Source: Caballeronia sp. BR00000012568055
GTDB lineage: Bacteria; Pseudomonadota; Gammaproteobacteria; Burkholderiales; Burkholderiaceae
Direction: 5' to 3'
NCBI RefSeq assembly: GCF_029439455.1
Contig: NZ_JAQFVG010000308.1
Coordinates: 1 to 45,194, forward strand
Length of the DNA stretch: 45,194 nt
The position numbers were made by a program, and so were the translations under genes. This document shows, piece after piece, positions 1 to 7,982 of the stretch (its first letter is position 1; each line of letters starts with the position of its first letter). The notes beneath the pieces were generated by a model that did not search any database, was not told the origin of the DNA, and saw nothing but the letters and a program-made list of their open reading frames with translations.

Positions 1-100
1 GGGCAGGCCTCCGTGGCGGCGGGCTATTGTTACCGAGAGAGACCATTAATCCACTTGCCTTTTCAACGGGCAGTGTCCGGTTGAAAAAGCTGCTTTCTTT

Positions 101-134
101 GGTGACTTTCTTTGCAGCAGCAAAGAAAGTTACC
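101..134. repeat. Burkholderia-type TTTCTTTG/CAAAGAAA hairpin repeat
   Basis: A near-perfect inverted repeat has 15-base arms at 101-115 (GGTGACTTTCTTTGC) and 120-134 (GCAAAGAAAGTTACC) around the loop AGCA. The only imperfection is a G:T pair. From memory, hairpins of this type are scattered in many copies between genes of Burkholderia-group genomes; the number of copies here cannot be seen. The rest of 1-276 holds a C-rich/G-rich stretch (133-151) and AT-richer DNA leading into the ALDH gene. I see no credible gene in it. Confidence 0.75.
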
Positions 135-276
135 CCCCCGCCGGGGAGGCGGCTACTGAACCAAAACGCCCCAAAAACACCAGCATGTAAGCAACCATAT
201 ACCGACCCTACGCCCACGATAAGCGAACCAAAAACAAAATACGCTAAGCTAAAAAAACACCCATAGGGAGCCGCAT

Positions 277-1728
277 ATGAACCTGCAATGCCCCAGCCTC
301 TTCGAGCAATCCGCATACATCGGCGGAAAGTGGATCGACAGCACGGCACTACCGCGAATTCCGGTCAGCAACCCATCCACAGGCGATATCATCGGCTCCA
401 TACCGCAGGTATCCGCAGAGCAAGTGACAGAAGCGATCGAATGCGCGCAAGCGGCCTTACAGGACTGGCGCGGCTGGAGCAGCCGCGAACGCGCATCGGT
501 GCTGCGCGAGTGGGCGGCGCTGGTGAACAATCATCGCGATGATCTCGCCACGATCCTGTGCGTAGAACAAGGCAAACCGCTGCACGAAGCGCGCGCCGAG
601 ATTACACAGGCATCGAATTATCTGGACTGGTTCGCGGAGGAAGCGCGCCGCATTTATGGCGACAATATTCCCGCGCCGCGTCGCAATCAGCGCATACGCG
701 TGCTGCACCAGCCGATCGGCGTGTGCGGCGCGTTCACCTCGTGGACTTTTCCCTCGTCGATGGTCGCGCGGCGCGTGGGCGCGGCGCTCGCGGCGGGCTG
801 CACGGTGATTCATCATCCCGATCCGCAGACGCCGTTTTCCGCCCTCGCGTTATGCGCGCTCGGTGAAAATGCGGGCTTGCCGCGCGGCGTCTTGTCTGTG
901 CTGACGGGCGAAACAGAGCCGATCCGCACGCGTCTGCTCGCCAGTAACGATGTGCGCAAAATTTCCTTCACCGGTTCCATCGACGAAGGCAAGCGGCTGA
1001 TGTCGATGTGCTCCGACACGGTCAAGAAAGTGTCGCTGGAACTGGGCGCGAATTGCCCGTTCATCGTGTTCGCCGATGCCGATATCGACCTCGCCGTAAA
1101 AGGCGCGCTCGACGCGCGTTTCCGTCATTCGGGGCAGGCCGCGATGTGCGCGAATCGATTCTTCGTACATGAAGACGTGTACGAAAGTTTCGTCGCGAAA
1201 CTGGTCTCGAAGGTCGCGGTGATGAAGGTCAGCGACGGCCTCGCGGAAGGCGCGCAAATCGGCCCGCTTATCAGCGATGCAGCGGTCGCGCGCATCGAAG
1301 AACTGGTTGACGATGCGGTGCGCGCAGGCGCTGCGATTGCCACGGGCGGCGCGCGTCTGAATGCCGGATCGAACTTCTATAAGCCGACCGTGCTGACCGA
1401 TGTGAAACCATCGATGAACATTTGCGGCGATGAAATTCTCGGACCCGTTGCAAGCGTGTTGCCGTTCCGCGACGAAGACGATGTGATCGCGCTCGCCAAC
1501 GACACGCGCACGGGTCTGGCCGCGTACTTTTATACGACCGATATCAGCCGCGCTTTCCGTGTGATGGAAGCGCTGGAATGCGGCGTGGTCGGCGTCAACG
1601 ACAGCCTCGTCTTCAACGAAGTCGCGCCGTTCGGCGGCATCAAGGAATCGGGCATGGGACGCGAAGGCGCGCATTCCGGCGTAGAAGAATATCTCGAAGC
1701 GAAGTACGTATGTTTCGGCAATTTATGA
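277..1728 (+). CDS. Succinate-semialdehyde dehydrogenase-like protein lacking catalytic Cys
   Basis: This 483-residue protein aligns by eye along its whole length with the GabD/SSADH branch of aldehyde dehydrogenases (FTGS at about 230, VSLELG at 252-257, NEVAPFGG near the C-terminus). Key residues are altered. The oxyanion-hole Asn of PWNFP is Thr157 (SWTFP), the cofactor Lys of LKPA is His180 (HHPD), and the nucleophile of GQTCVC is Ala289 (GQAAMC, codon 1141-1143). Only the second Cys (Cys291) and the general-base Glu255 remain. The reading frame is intact and full length, so this looks like a maintained protein and not a decaying gene. The start has a good Shine-Dalgarno, GGGAG at 267-271. 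It leads an operon with the next two genes. Classical NAD(P)-dependent aldehyde oxidation looks unlikely; a substrate-binding or regulatory role, or rescue by Cys291, is possible. Confidence 0.88.
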   Translation: MNLQCPSLFEQSAYIGGKWIDSTALPRIPVSNPSTGDIIGSIPQVSAEQVTEAIECAQAALQDWRGWSSRERASVLREWAALVNNHRDDLATILCVEQGKPLHEARAEITQASNYLDWFAEEARRIYGDNIPAPRRNQRIRVLHQPIGVCGAFTSWTFPSSMVARRVGAALAAGCTVIHHPDPQTPFSALALCALGENAGLPRGVLSVLTGETEPIRTRLLASNDVRKISFTGSIDEGKRLMSMCSDTVKKVSLELGANCPFIVFADADIDLAVKGALDARFRHSGQAAMCANRFFVHEDVYESFVAKLVSKVAVMKVSDGLAEGAQIGPLISDAAVARIEELVDDAVRAGAAIATGGARLNAGSNFYKPTVLTDVKPSMNICGDEILGPVASVLPFRDEDDVIALANDTRTGLAAYFYTTDISRAFRVMEALECGVVGVNDSLVFNEVAPFGGIKESGMGREGAHSGVEEYLEAKYVCFGNL

Positions 1729-1801
1729 ACTGTCGATGTTTATGAAGGATCGCTGAATATCGCGCATAATCGTTGCGATCACGACGACAGGAGACACGTT
1801 C

Positions 1802-2629
1802 ATGTCACGCAGCGTATCTGAAAAACGTGCGGCGTTCCGCGCATTGCACGAGTCCGGCTGTTTCATGCTTCCTAATCCGTGGGATATCGGTTCTGCGCGT
1901 TATCTCGAGACGCTCGGTTTCAAAGCGCTCGCGACCACCAGTTCCGGTTTCGCCTGGTCGATGGGCCACGCCGACAACAGCGTTACGCGCGATGCCGTGC
2001 TCGCGCATCTGCGCACTATCGTCGATGCCACCGACTTGCCCGTGAACGCCGACTTCGAAAGCGGCTTCGGCGCGACTCCTGATGAAGTCGCTGAAAGCGT
2101 GCGGCTGGCGATCGAAACCGGCGTCGCAGGTTTATCGATCGAGGATTCGACGGGCGATACGTCCGCGCCGCTCATGTCCATCGATACCGCCGTGGAGCGC
2201 ATCAACGCCGCGCGCCGCGCCATCGATGCCAACGGTGGCGACACGCTGCTTATCGGCCGCGCGGAAAACTTCTTCGCAGGCAAGCCCGATATCGACGATG
2301 CCATCGCGCGGCTCAAAGCGTATTCCGATGCAGGCGCGGATTGCCTCTACGCGCCCGGCATCAAGTCGCGCGAGCAGATCGAAGCGGTGGTGAAAGCGGT
2401 CGGACCGAAGCCGGTAAATCTGCTGATCGGCGGTGTATCCGAATTCACGTTGAATGATGTCGCGTCGATGGGCGTGCGTCGCGTGAGCGTCGGCGGCGGA
2501 TTGGCGCGCGCGGCGTGGGGCGGTTTCATGCGCGCAGCGCTTGGATTAGCCGATGGCCGTTTCGATGGCTTCAAAGACGCGGCCGCAGGCGATGAGCTGA
2601 ACGGCATCTTCAATCGGCATACTAAATAA
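1802..2629 (+). CDS. Isocitrate lyase/PEP mutase family protein
   Basis: This 275-residue protein belongs to the isocitrate lyase/phosphoenolpyruvate mutase superfamily (alpha/beta barrel, Mg-dependent C-C or P-C bond chemistry on 2-oxo acids). Family landmarks in order are NPWDIGSA near 20, the TTSSGFAWS loop near 45, the metal site NADFESGFG near 82, and SIEDSTGD and GRAENFF further on. The KKCGH catalytic-cysteine loop of isocitrate and methylisocitrate lyases is absent, so those reactions are unlikely. A 2-oxo-acid lyase or decarboxylase-like activity fits better; the substrate is not predictable. The start is supported by AGGAGA about 8 bases upstream. It lies 73 bases after the ALDH-like gene and 13 before ridA, so the three are probably co-transcribed. 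Confidence 0.85.
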   Translation: MSRSVSEKRAAFRALHESGCFMLPNPWDIGSARYLETLGFKALATTSSGFAWSMGHADNSVTRDAVLAHLRTIVDATDLPVNADFESGFGATPDEVAESVRLAIETGVAGLSIEDSTGDTSAPLMSIDTAVERINAARRAIDANGGDTLLIGRAENFFAGKPDIDDAIARLKAYSDAGADCLYAPGIKSREQIEAVVKAVGPKPVNLLIGGVSEFTLNDVASMGVRRVSVGGGLARAAWGGFMRAALGLADGRFDGFKDAAAGDELNGIFNRHTK

Positions 2630-2642
2630 AAAGAGAGGAGAT

Positions 2643-3062
2643 ATGGCTCGCGAAATCATCCGCGTCGAACCGCTTTCGACGTGGCTCGAAGGCTTCAAAG
2701 CGCCGACGTCCGCCGTCACGCGTCATGGCGATACCGTCTATGTGTCCGGCTTTCCGCCCTTCGATCCCGCCACCGGCCAGATCGCCGTCGATGCGAGTAT
2801 CGAACGGCAAACCGAACTGGTGATGGAGCAGTTGAAGCTGTGCGTGGAAGCGGCGGGATCGTCGATGGATCAGGTGTTGAAGTGCAATGTGTATTGCACA
2901 TCCGTCGAGGCGTTTCCCGTGGTCAACGCCATTTACGCGCGATACTTCGCGCCGCATTTTCCGGCGCGCATCTTTATCAACGTGCCCGCGTGGCCGGGCA
3001 AGTTCGATATCGAAATCGATTGTGTGGCGGCTGTTAGTTTTTCCGATGTGTCATGTACCTGA
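2643..3062 (+). CDS. RidA family (YjgF/YER057c/UK114) protein
   Basis: This 139-residue protein is of the Rid family, whose RidA members hydrolyse reactive enamine/imine intermediates released by PLP enzymes. Visible landmarks are VYVSGFPPFDPATG near 35, the long helix with EQLKLCVEAAG, and the signature PARIFINVPAW, where Arg109 matches the catalytic arginine, followed by an acidic residue in KFDIEID. A strong Shine-Dalgarno (AGAGGAG) stands 5 bases before the ATG. It is the last gene of the operon starting at 277. Its last residues extend past the usual Rid end, and its 3' end overlaps the convergent cytochrome gene by 29 bases. Whether it is a true imine deaminase or a divergent Rid protein cannot be told by eye. 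Confidence 0.88.
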   Translation: MAREIIRVEPLSTWLEGFKAPTSAVTRHGDTVYVSGFPPFDPATGQIAVDASIERQTELVMEQLKLCVEAAGSSMDQVLKCNVYCTSVEAFPVVNAIYARYFAPHFPARIFINVPAWPGKFDIEIDCVAAVSFSDVSCT

Positions 3063-3852
3063 GATAAACGATCACATTGTCGATATCGCCGTCGCTCATG
3101 GCGTTTTTGTCGAAGCCGTGCATCTTCATATCGGGCCACGCGCGGATCGATTTAGGATCGCGAATGAATTGCTTCAGCACCCACGGCTGAAGATATTCCG
3201 TCGGGTTGTGCGGCAGATTCAGATCCGGTCCCATCGACGCATCGCCTGCGCCGTTCATTTTGTGGCACGCCATGCATTGCGCTGCGAACAGCGCCTGGCC
3301 TTTGCGGATGGGTGAATCGGCGGGAATATTACGCGCGACCGCGATTTGCGGCCATTTGGCGGTGAGCGTCGGCGCGCTGCGGATCGCATCGACTTTGTAC
3401 GGCCACTGCTCGCTCGTGATATGCGATGCGGATGGATCGATCCACACGACGTAGAACGGACCGATATCGTCGCCGTTCGGCAGGCGCGGCCATTTTTCGT
3501 TATCCGATTCAATCGCGAGCCAGGGCGTGGCTTGCGTGCCATTGAACACGAGATTTGCAGGCAAATGCGTGACAAAGCCATCGGTGCCGGTGATCTGCAA
3601 TTCGTGATTGGCGGGCAGGGCTTTAACAGCATCTTCACCGAGCAAGGCGCGCAAAGGCACCGCGCGATAAGTCATCGTCCGATGGAACACGACGTCATCG
3701 GGAACGTGAAGCGTGACGGCATCCCCACGCGCGAGCAGTTGTTCCGTCGTATAAACGCGCTTCGTGCCGATATCGACGACAAGACTCGCCGCCATCGACG
3801 AAGCACAAGTCAGCATAAAACATAGAAGCGCGAGTGCGTGTTTGAATCGCAT
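3034..3852 (-). CDS. Periplasmic cytochrome c with N-terminal molybdopterin-oxidoreductase-like domain
   Basis: This 272-residue protein starts at an ATG that gives a good Sec signal peptide (MRFKHALALLCFML...SSMAAS). An in-frame ATG 14 codons upstream would overlap the MFS gene. Residues about 22-160 resemble the sulfite-oxidase-type fold of molybdopterin oxidoreductases (VPLRALLG, GTDGFVTHLP, FYVVWIDP). I see no molybdenum-ligating Cys there, so this part may not bind cofactor. The C-terminal part is a mono-heme cytochrome c: CMACH at 193-197, with a Met ligand likely in DMKMHGF. It is 20 bases downstream of the MFS exporter and probably the last gene of the MerR-MFS-cytochrome operon. A periplasmic electron-transfer role is inferred; partners are unknown. 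Confidence 0.85.
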   Translation of the reverse strand: MRFKHALALLCFMLTCASSMAASLVVDIGTKRVYTTEQLLARGDAVTLHVPDDVVFHRTMTYRAVPLRALLGEDAVKALPANHELQITGTDGFVTHLPANLVFNGTQATPWLAIESDNEKWPRLPNGDDIGPFYVVWIDPSASHITSEQWPYKVDAIRSAPTLTAKWPQIAVARNIPADSPIRKGQALFAAQCMACHKMNGAGDASMGPDLNLPHNPTEYLQPWVLKQFIRDPKSIRAWPDMKMHGFDKNAMSDGDIDNVIVYLRYMTHRKN

Positions 3853-3872
3853 CGAAAAAATCCCGAGATTGA

Positions 3873-5429
3873 TCAATCGATCTGCTTCTGCCAAATCGCA
3901 ATCGCGCCGCCCACCAGCGCCACACCGATCATGAAATAAAACCCGTCCAGCGCGCTCAAAAAACTCGCTTGCTGCGTGACGATGCTGCTGATTTCGCCCA
4001 TCGCCAAACCCTTCGCCTGCGCCGCGCCATACCCAAGCGATTCGAACCCGCCGACGAGCCGCTCATACGTATTCTGAAACAGCGGATTGAACGGATTCAC
4101 GCTTTCCGCCAACCGCGTCTGATGCACCGCCAGCCGATGCTGCTGAAGAATGATCATCGTTGCCGTGGCGAAAGAATACGTCAGTTGCTTGACGATGTTC
4201 TTGAAGCGATAACCGTGATTGAACTCCTCGATCGCAAAGATCCGGAAAGTCAGATTCGCCACCGGCAACGCGATGAACAACAGCAAACACCCGCGCAACG
4301 TCAGCGGTAACACGAGCCACGGCATGCTGGCATCGGGCGGCATGCGCACCATCCACGCGCCGATCAACGCCGCCAGCAAAAAGCCCGGCACGATCACCCA
4401 TTTCTTATGCGTGATGCGCGCGGAATAGCGGAAATAAACGAAGGCCATCAACAGCGAACCCATCGACGTAAAACTAGTCAGTCGTCCTGCATTCTCCACC
4501 GGATAACGCAACCCGCCTTCCAGAAAACGCGATACGAGAAACCCCATCGCATTGTTGATGTAGTAGAACGCGATATACAACGCAATGCCCGCGCGAAACG
4601 TTTTCTCGCGCAACGCATGCAGCCGCAGCAAGGGCTTCGGATGATGCCACTGATGCCACACGAAATACGCAATCGCGCCGATCCCGCCAATGGTCATCAA
4701 GAGCAACTCGGGCGACGTGCTGAACAACTCGAATCGCACTTGCTGCATGACGATTTGCAATGCGCCTAAAGCAAGCGCGAATGTCATGTACGGCCAGAAA
4801 TGCGCGTCGCCGCGTTGCTCGGGTTGCACGTGGCCGCTGTGCGGGACCGCCAGCAACGCAAAGCCGCCAAACACGAAACCGGCGAGCGCGGTGCTGGTGA
4901 ACAACACGCGCCAGCCGAAGTAGCCGATCAAATAACCGCCGACCATCGGCGCGAGGCCGCTGCCGAGCAGGATCATAAACAGAAAGCGTTTCACGGCCGG
5001 ACCGCGCGTCTGCGGCGTGAACTTCGATTGAATCAGAATGCGGCACGCGCTCATCATCGGGCCGATGAAATAGCCCTGAAATCCGCGCGCGAACGCCAGT
5101 TCTATCGACGATTCCGACATCGCCGCCGCCAGTCCGCCGACCGCGAACAGCACCAGGCAGCCGCCGACATATCGACGCCAGCCGAGCCGTTCGACAAACC
5201 ATTGCTGCTGCAAAATGCCGAGCACGGACGCCACCGCATACGCGCTCGACGACCACACGAGTTCATCGACCGATGCGTTGATGCCGCCCGCGATATGGCT
5301 GGTGAAGAACGAGAAGATCGCGTTGTCGAAATAATCGAGACCCGTGGCGAGCGCAATGGCCCACGGAAAAAAGTCGGCGCGAAGGCGTGAGACAAAGGAG
5401 CGCTGACTCATCGATGCTGCCGGAGTCAT
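3873..5429 (-). CDS. MFS transporter, DHA2/EmrB-like
   Basis: This 518-residue inner-membrane protein has about 14 hydrophobic segments, as expected for the 14-TM DHA2 drug:H+ antiporter group. Segments such as FFPWAIALATGLDYFDNAIFS, the ARGFQGYFIGPMMSA motif and GWRVLFTS fit EmrB-type exporters. Its ATG overlaps the stop codon of the upstream merR gene (ATGA, 5426-5429), so translation is probably coupled and the exporter should be under that regulator. A MerR activator-exporter pair normally answers a toxic compound pumped out by the exporter; the substrate is unknown. No separate EmrA-type adaptor gene is present nearby. Confidence 0.87.
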   Translation of the reverse strand: MTPAASMSQRSFVSRLRADFFPWAIALATGLDYFDNAIFSFFTSHIAGGINASVDELVWSSSAYAVASVLGILQQQWFVERLGWRRYVGGCLVLFAVGGLAAAMSESSIELAFARGFQGYFIGPMMSACRILIQSKFTPQTRGPAVKRFLFMILLGSGLAPMVGGYLIGYFGWRVLFTSTALAGFVFGGFALLAVPHSGHVQPEQRGDAHFWPYMTFALALGALQIVMQQVRFELFSTSPELLLMTIGGIGAIAYFVWHQWHHPKPLLRLHALREKTFRAGIALYIAFYYINNAMGFLVSRFLEGGLRYPVENAGRLTSFTSMGSLLMAFVYFRYSARITHKKWVIVPGFLLAALIGAWMVRMPPDASMPWLVLPLTLRGCLLLFIALPVANLTFRIFAIEEFNHGYRFKNIVKQLTYSFATATMIILQQHRLAVHQTRLAESVNPFNPLFQNTYERLVGGFESLGYGAAQAKGLAMGEISSIVTQQASFLSALDGFYFMIGVALVGGAIAIWQKQID

Positions 5430-5929
5430 TTCGCGGCATCCTCCTTGCTTGCAGGTTTGCGGCGCTTGCGCGCGGCGCGTTCTTTCAGCAGGTCTTCCCT
5501 GCTCTCGCCCGCGATGCGCCGCTGAATGTAGCTTAGGTCATCGGCCAGTTCGCCGCGAACGGCTTGTGCTTCTTTCAGCTCGCGTCGAACTGAAGCGATG
5601 CGCGCATCGATTGATTCGAGTTGTTGCGACAGCGCGCCTTCGATTTCGCGCAGCGAACTCATGGAGTAGGCGGAGCGGCCTTCGCTCACGGAATCGAGCG
5701 GACGTTTCAGTATTTCGGTGATGCCTTGCAGCGAAAAACCGAGCGAACGCAGCCGCAAAATGCGTGCGAACTTTTCGAGGTCCTGTTCGCTGTATAGCCG
5801 ATACCGCCCTTCGCTGCGGTCCGGCGTCACCAGGCCGCGCTCTTCGTAATATTTGAGCGTACGCGGCGTGACATCGAGACGCTCGGCGGCGTCGCGGATG
5901 GTAAGCAATTCGGCTTTGGACGCGGACAT
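5426..5929 (-). CDS. MerR family transcriptional regulator
   Basis: This 167-residue protein has an N-terminal winged helix-turn-helix of MerR type: LTIRDAAERLDVTPRTLKYY, then EERGLVTPDRSEGRYRLY, and the second helical pair FARILRLRSLGFSL. A dimerisation coiled coil follows (ISQL/EIEGALSQQLESIDARIASV), then a Lys/Arg-rich tail. No cysteine cluster for metal binding is visible, so an organic signal is more likely. The ATG at 5929 is preferred over a GTG 5 codons upstream because GGAG sits 6 bases before it. The gene overlaps the exporter gene by 4 bases. The palindrome at 5965-5992 just upstream is the obvious binding site for autoregulation. Confidence 0.9.
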   Translation of the reverse strand: MSASKAELLTIRDAAERLDVTPRTLKYYEERGLVTPDRSEGRYRLYSEQDLEKFARILRLRSLGFSLQGITEILKRPLDSVSEGRSAYSMSSLREIEGALSQQLESIDARIASVRRELKEAQAVRGELADDLSYIQRRIAGESREDLLKERAARKRRKPASKEDAAK

Positions 5930-5955
5930 ACGGCGCTCCGGCACGGGAAAACGGC

Positions 5956-5992
5956 ATTATAACGCCAACCTGTACGTTCGCGTACGGGTTGG
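5956..5992 (-). promoter_or_regulatory. merR operon promoter and palindromic operator
   Basis: A perfect -10 hexamer TATAAT lies on the minus strand (complement of 5956-5961). Directly upstream is a 28-base inverted repeat with 12-base arms at 5965-5976 (CCAACCTGTACG) and 5981-5992 (CGTACGGGTTGG), one mismatch and spacer TTCG. I could not find a clear -35 at 19 bases, so classical MerR spacer untwisting is not proven. The palindrome and its position next to the merR promoter make it the likely operator for the whole minus-strand operon. Confidence 0.65.
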
Positions 5993-6098
5993 GTCGGACG
6001 CATGATGCTTGGGAAGGCGCAGTGATAGACTTGGACGCACGATGCACAACGAAGCAATACGCGCATCGCCCGATTCACGACATGATTAAAAAAGGCGC

Positions 6099-6710
6099 AT
6101 GAACAAACGATTCTCGATGATCCGCGACTTCCATCTGGCCGACTGGTTCACGCTCGGCAATGCGGTCTGCGGCACCGGCGCGCTGTTCTCGTCGATGTCC
6201 TATCTCGACGACAACGACGTGCTGCATATCTATCTCGCGGTGGCTTTGGTATTCGCCGCGCTCGTCTTCGATGTGCTCGACGGCCGCATTGCGCGGTGGC
6301 GTCAGAAGGCTTCGCTATTGGGCAAGGAACTGGACTCGCTGGCGGACGTGATTTCGTTCGGCGTCGCGCCAGCGATCATCGGCTATGGATTCGGCATGCG
6401 CGGGTTATATGACCGCGTGATATTGGCGTACTTCGTGGCGTGCGGCGTGTCGCGGCTGGCGCGCTATAACGTGACGACCGAAGAGATGTCGGGCGGATCG
6501 GGCAAGGTGACGCACTTTGAAGGCACGCCCATTCCGACATCGTTCGCCATCGTGCTGATGCTGGGCATCGCCGCTTACCTCGGCGCGGTCGGCGAGAACA
6601 TGTGGTTCGGCACGTGGAAGTTCGCGGGCTTCACCCTGCATCCGCTGGTGATGGTTTATGCGATTTCCGGTTCGTTGATGATCAGCCGGATTCGGATTCC
6701 GAAGCCTTAA
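6099..6710 (+). CDS. pssA: CDP-alcohol phosphatidyltransferase, PssA-like
   Basis: This 203-residue membrane protein carries the complete CDP-alcohol phosphatidyltransferase motif D-G-x2-A-R-x8-G-x3-D-x3-D: Asp61, Gly62, Ala65, Arg66, Gly75, Asp79 and Asp83. The enzymes join a CDP-diacylglycerol lipid to an alcohol at the cytoplasmic membrane face. Spacing, length and the GTPIPTSFA segment fit the CDP-diacylglycerol-serine phosphatidyltransferase group, the first step to phosphatidylethanolamine, better than PgsA. The start has AAAAAGG upstream. Burkholderia genomes usually carry a longer pssA elsewhere, so this may be a second copy or have another alcohol as substrate. It is alone on the plus strand and converges on the MFS gene with a 5-base gap. 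Confidence 0.82.
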   Translation: MNKRFSMIRDFHLADWFTLGNAVCGTGALFSSMSYLDDNDVLHIYLAVALVFAALVFDVLDGRIARWRQKASLLGKELDSLADVISFGVAPAIIGYGFGMRGLYDRVILAYFVACGVSRLARYNVTTEEMSGGSGKVTHFEGTPIPTSFAIVLMLGIAAYLGAVGENMWFGTWKFAGFTLHPLVMVYAISGSLMISRIRIPKP

Positions 6711-6715
6711 GCGAC

Positions 6716-7918
6716 TCAGTGCAGCTTCCGCCCGATCGCGGCGAAATGCACCAGCGCGATCAACGGAAACGCGGTCGCGATCATCGCGACCAGCGGCCAT
6801 CCGCCCTGATCGTAAATGCGGCTCGCGAATGCCGAGCCGCATGCGCCGCCCACGAAGATGCTCGTCACATACACCGCGTTCAGCCGATTGCGGCTCGCGG
6901 CGTCCAGACCATAAATCTCGCGCTGGCCGAGCACCATATTCATCTGCACGGCGAAGTCCAGCAGCACGCCCGTCACCACCAGCGCACCGACGCCCCACGC
7001 CGGATGCACCAGCACCGGCAAATAAGCCAGCACCGCCAGCGATAACGCGATAAAGGTCGCGCGCACCGTATGCCCGGCATCGGCGAGACGCCCGGCGATG
7101 GGCGCGGACGTCGCACCGATCGCGCCGATCAGCGCGAACAGGCCGATCTGCGTCTGCGTCAAGCCATAGTGACGCGTGAGTTCGATCGGAATCGCCGTCC
7201 AGAACAGACTGAACGATGCGAACATCAGCCCTTGATAGAACGATCGGCAACGCAGAAGGCGCAGCGTGCGCACCAGATGCCCGATCGATGCGATCAGTTC
7301 GAAGTACGTCGCCTGATGATCAGGCTGTCGGCGCGGAATGGTCAGCGCCAGCACGACCACGATAAACGCCATCAGCACGGCCGCGGCGGCGAACATCGCG
7401 CGCCAGCCGAAGTGCCCGGCCACTACGCTCGAGATCGGACGCGATAGCAGGATGCCGAGCAGCAAACCGCTCATCACCGTGCCGACCACTTTGCCGCGCG
7501 ATTCGTCCGGCGCGAGATGCGCGGCCAGCGGAATCAAAATCTGCACCGCGACCGACGAAAAGCCGATCAGCAGCGAAATCAGCAGAAACCAGCCCGGCGA
7601 GTGCGCCATCGATGCCGCCGCGAGACTGGCGATCGACACCAGCACGGTCACGATCATCAGCTTGCGGTTTTCGAGCAGATCGCCGAGCGGCACGATAAAG
7701 AACAGCCCGAGCGCGTAACCAATCTGCGTCAACGAGACGATCAGGCTCGCCGTGCCGTTCGCCATGTGCAGGTCGGGCGCGATCAGCTCGGTGATCGGTT
7801 GTGCGTAATACAAATTCGCGACGATAGCGCCGCAGCAGAAGGCGAACAGCGTGATCAGGCCGCGCGTCAGTTCGATATGTTTTGAACTATCGTTCGCGCG
7901 GGAGGCGGGCGTCGACAT
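6716..7918 (-). CDS. MFS transporter, DHA1-like
   Basis: This 400-residue protein has 12 predicted membrane segments. Motifs include LYYAQPITELIAPDL in the first loop, the PLGDLLENRKLM loop 2-3 signature, and a central break with RRQPDHQATYFELI. It resembles the group of MFS carriers annotated as drug or sugar-efflux-like (YnfM/Bcr-like) whose substrates are mostly undefined. AGGA is present 7 bases before the ATG. It lies alone on the minus strand between pssA and the sel1 gene, 64 bases downstream of the latter, so it could be read together with cpdB-sel1 or by its own promoter. Confidence 0.85.
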   Translation of the reverse strand: MSTPASRANDSSKHIELTRGLITLFAFCCGAIVANLYYAQPITELIAPDLHMANGTASLIVSLTQIGYALGLFFIVPLGDLLENRKLMIVTVLVSIASLAAASMAHSPGWFLLISLLIGFSSVAVQILIPLAAHLAPDESRGKVVGTVMSGLLLGILLSRPISSVVAGHFGWRAMFAAAAVLMAFIVVVLALTIPRRQPDHQATYFELIASIGHLVRTLRLLRCRSFYQGLMFASFSLFWTAIPIELTRHYGLTQTQIGLFALIGAIGATSAPIAGRLADAGHTVRATFIALSLAVLAYLPVLVHPAWGVGALVVTGVLLDFAVQMNMVLGQREIYGLDAASRNRLNAVYVTSIFVGGACGSAFASRIYDQGGWPLVAMIATAFPLIALVHFAAIGRKLH

Positions 7919-7982
7919 GGGTTTTCCTCGATTGGCGAAAGCGAAGGATACGCGTTCGAAGAAAACCGTGCAGGGCGCGAAA

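Noticed and set aside
27..266. 79-codon frame at the left edge
   Set aside because: It is read through the hairpin repeat, has no ribosome site, and has no protein-like pattern.
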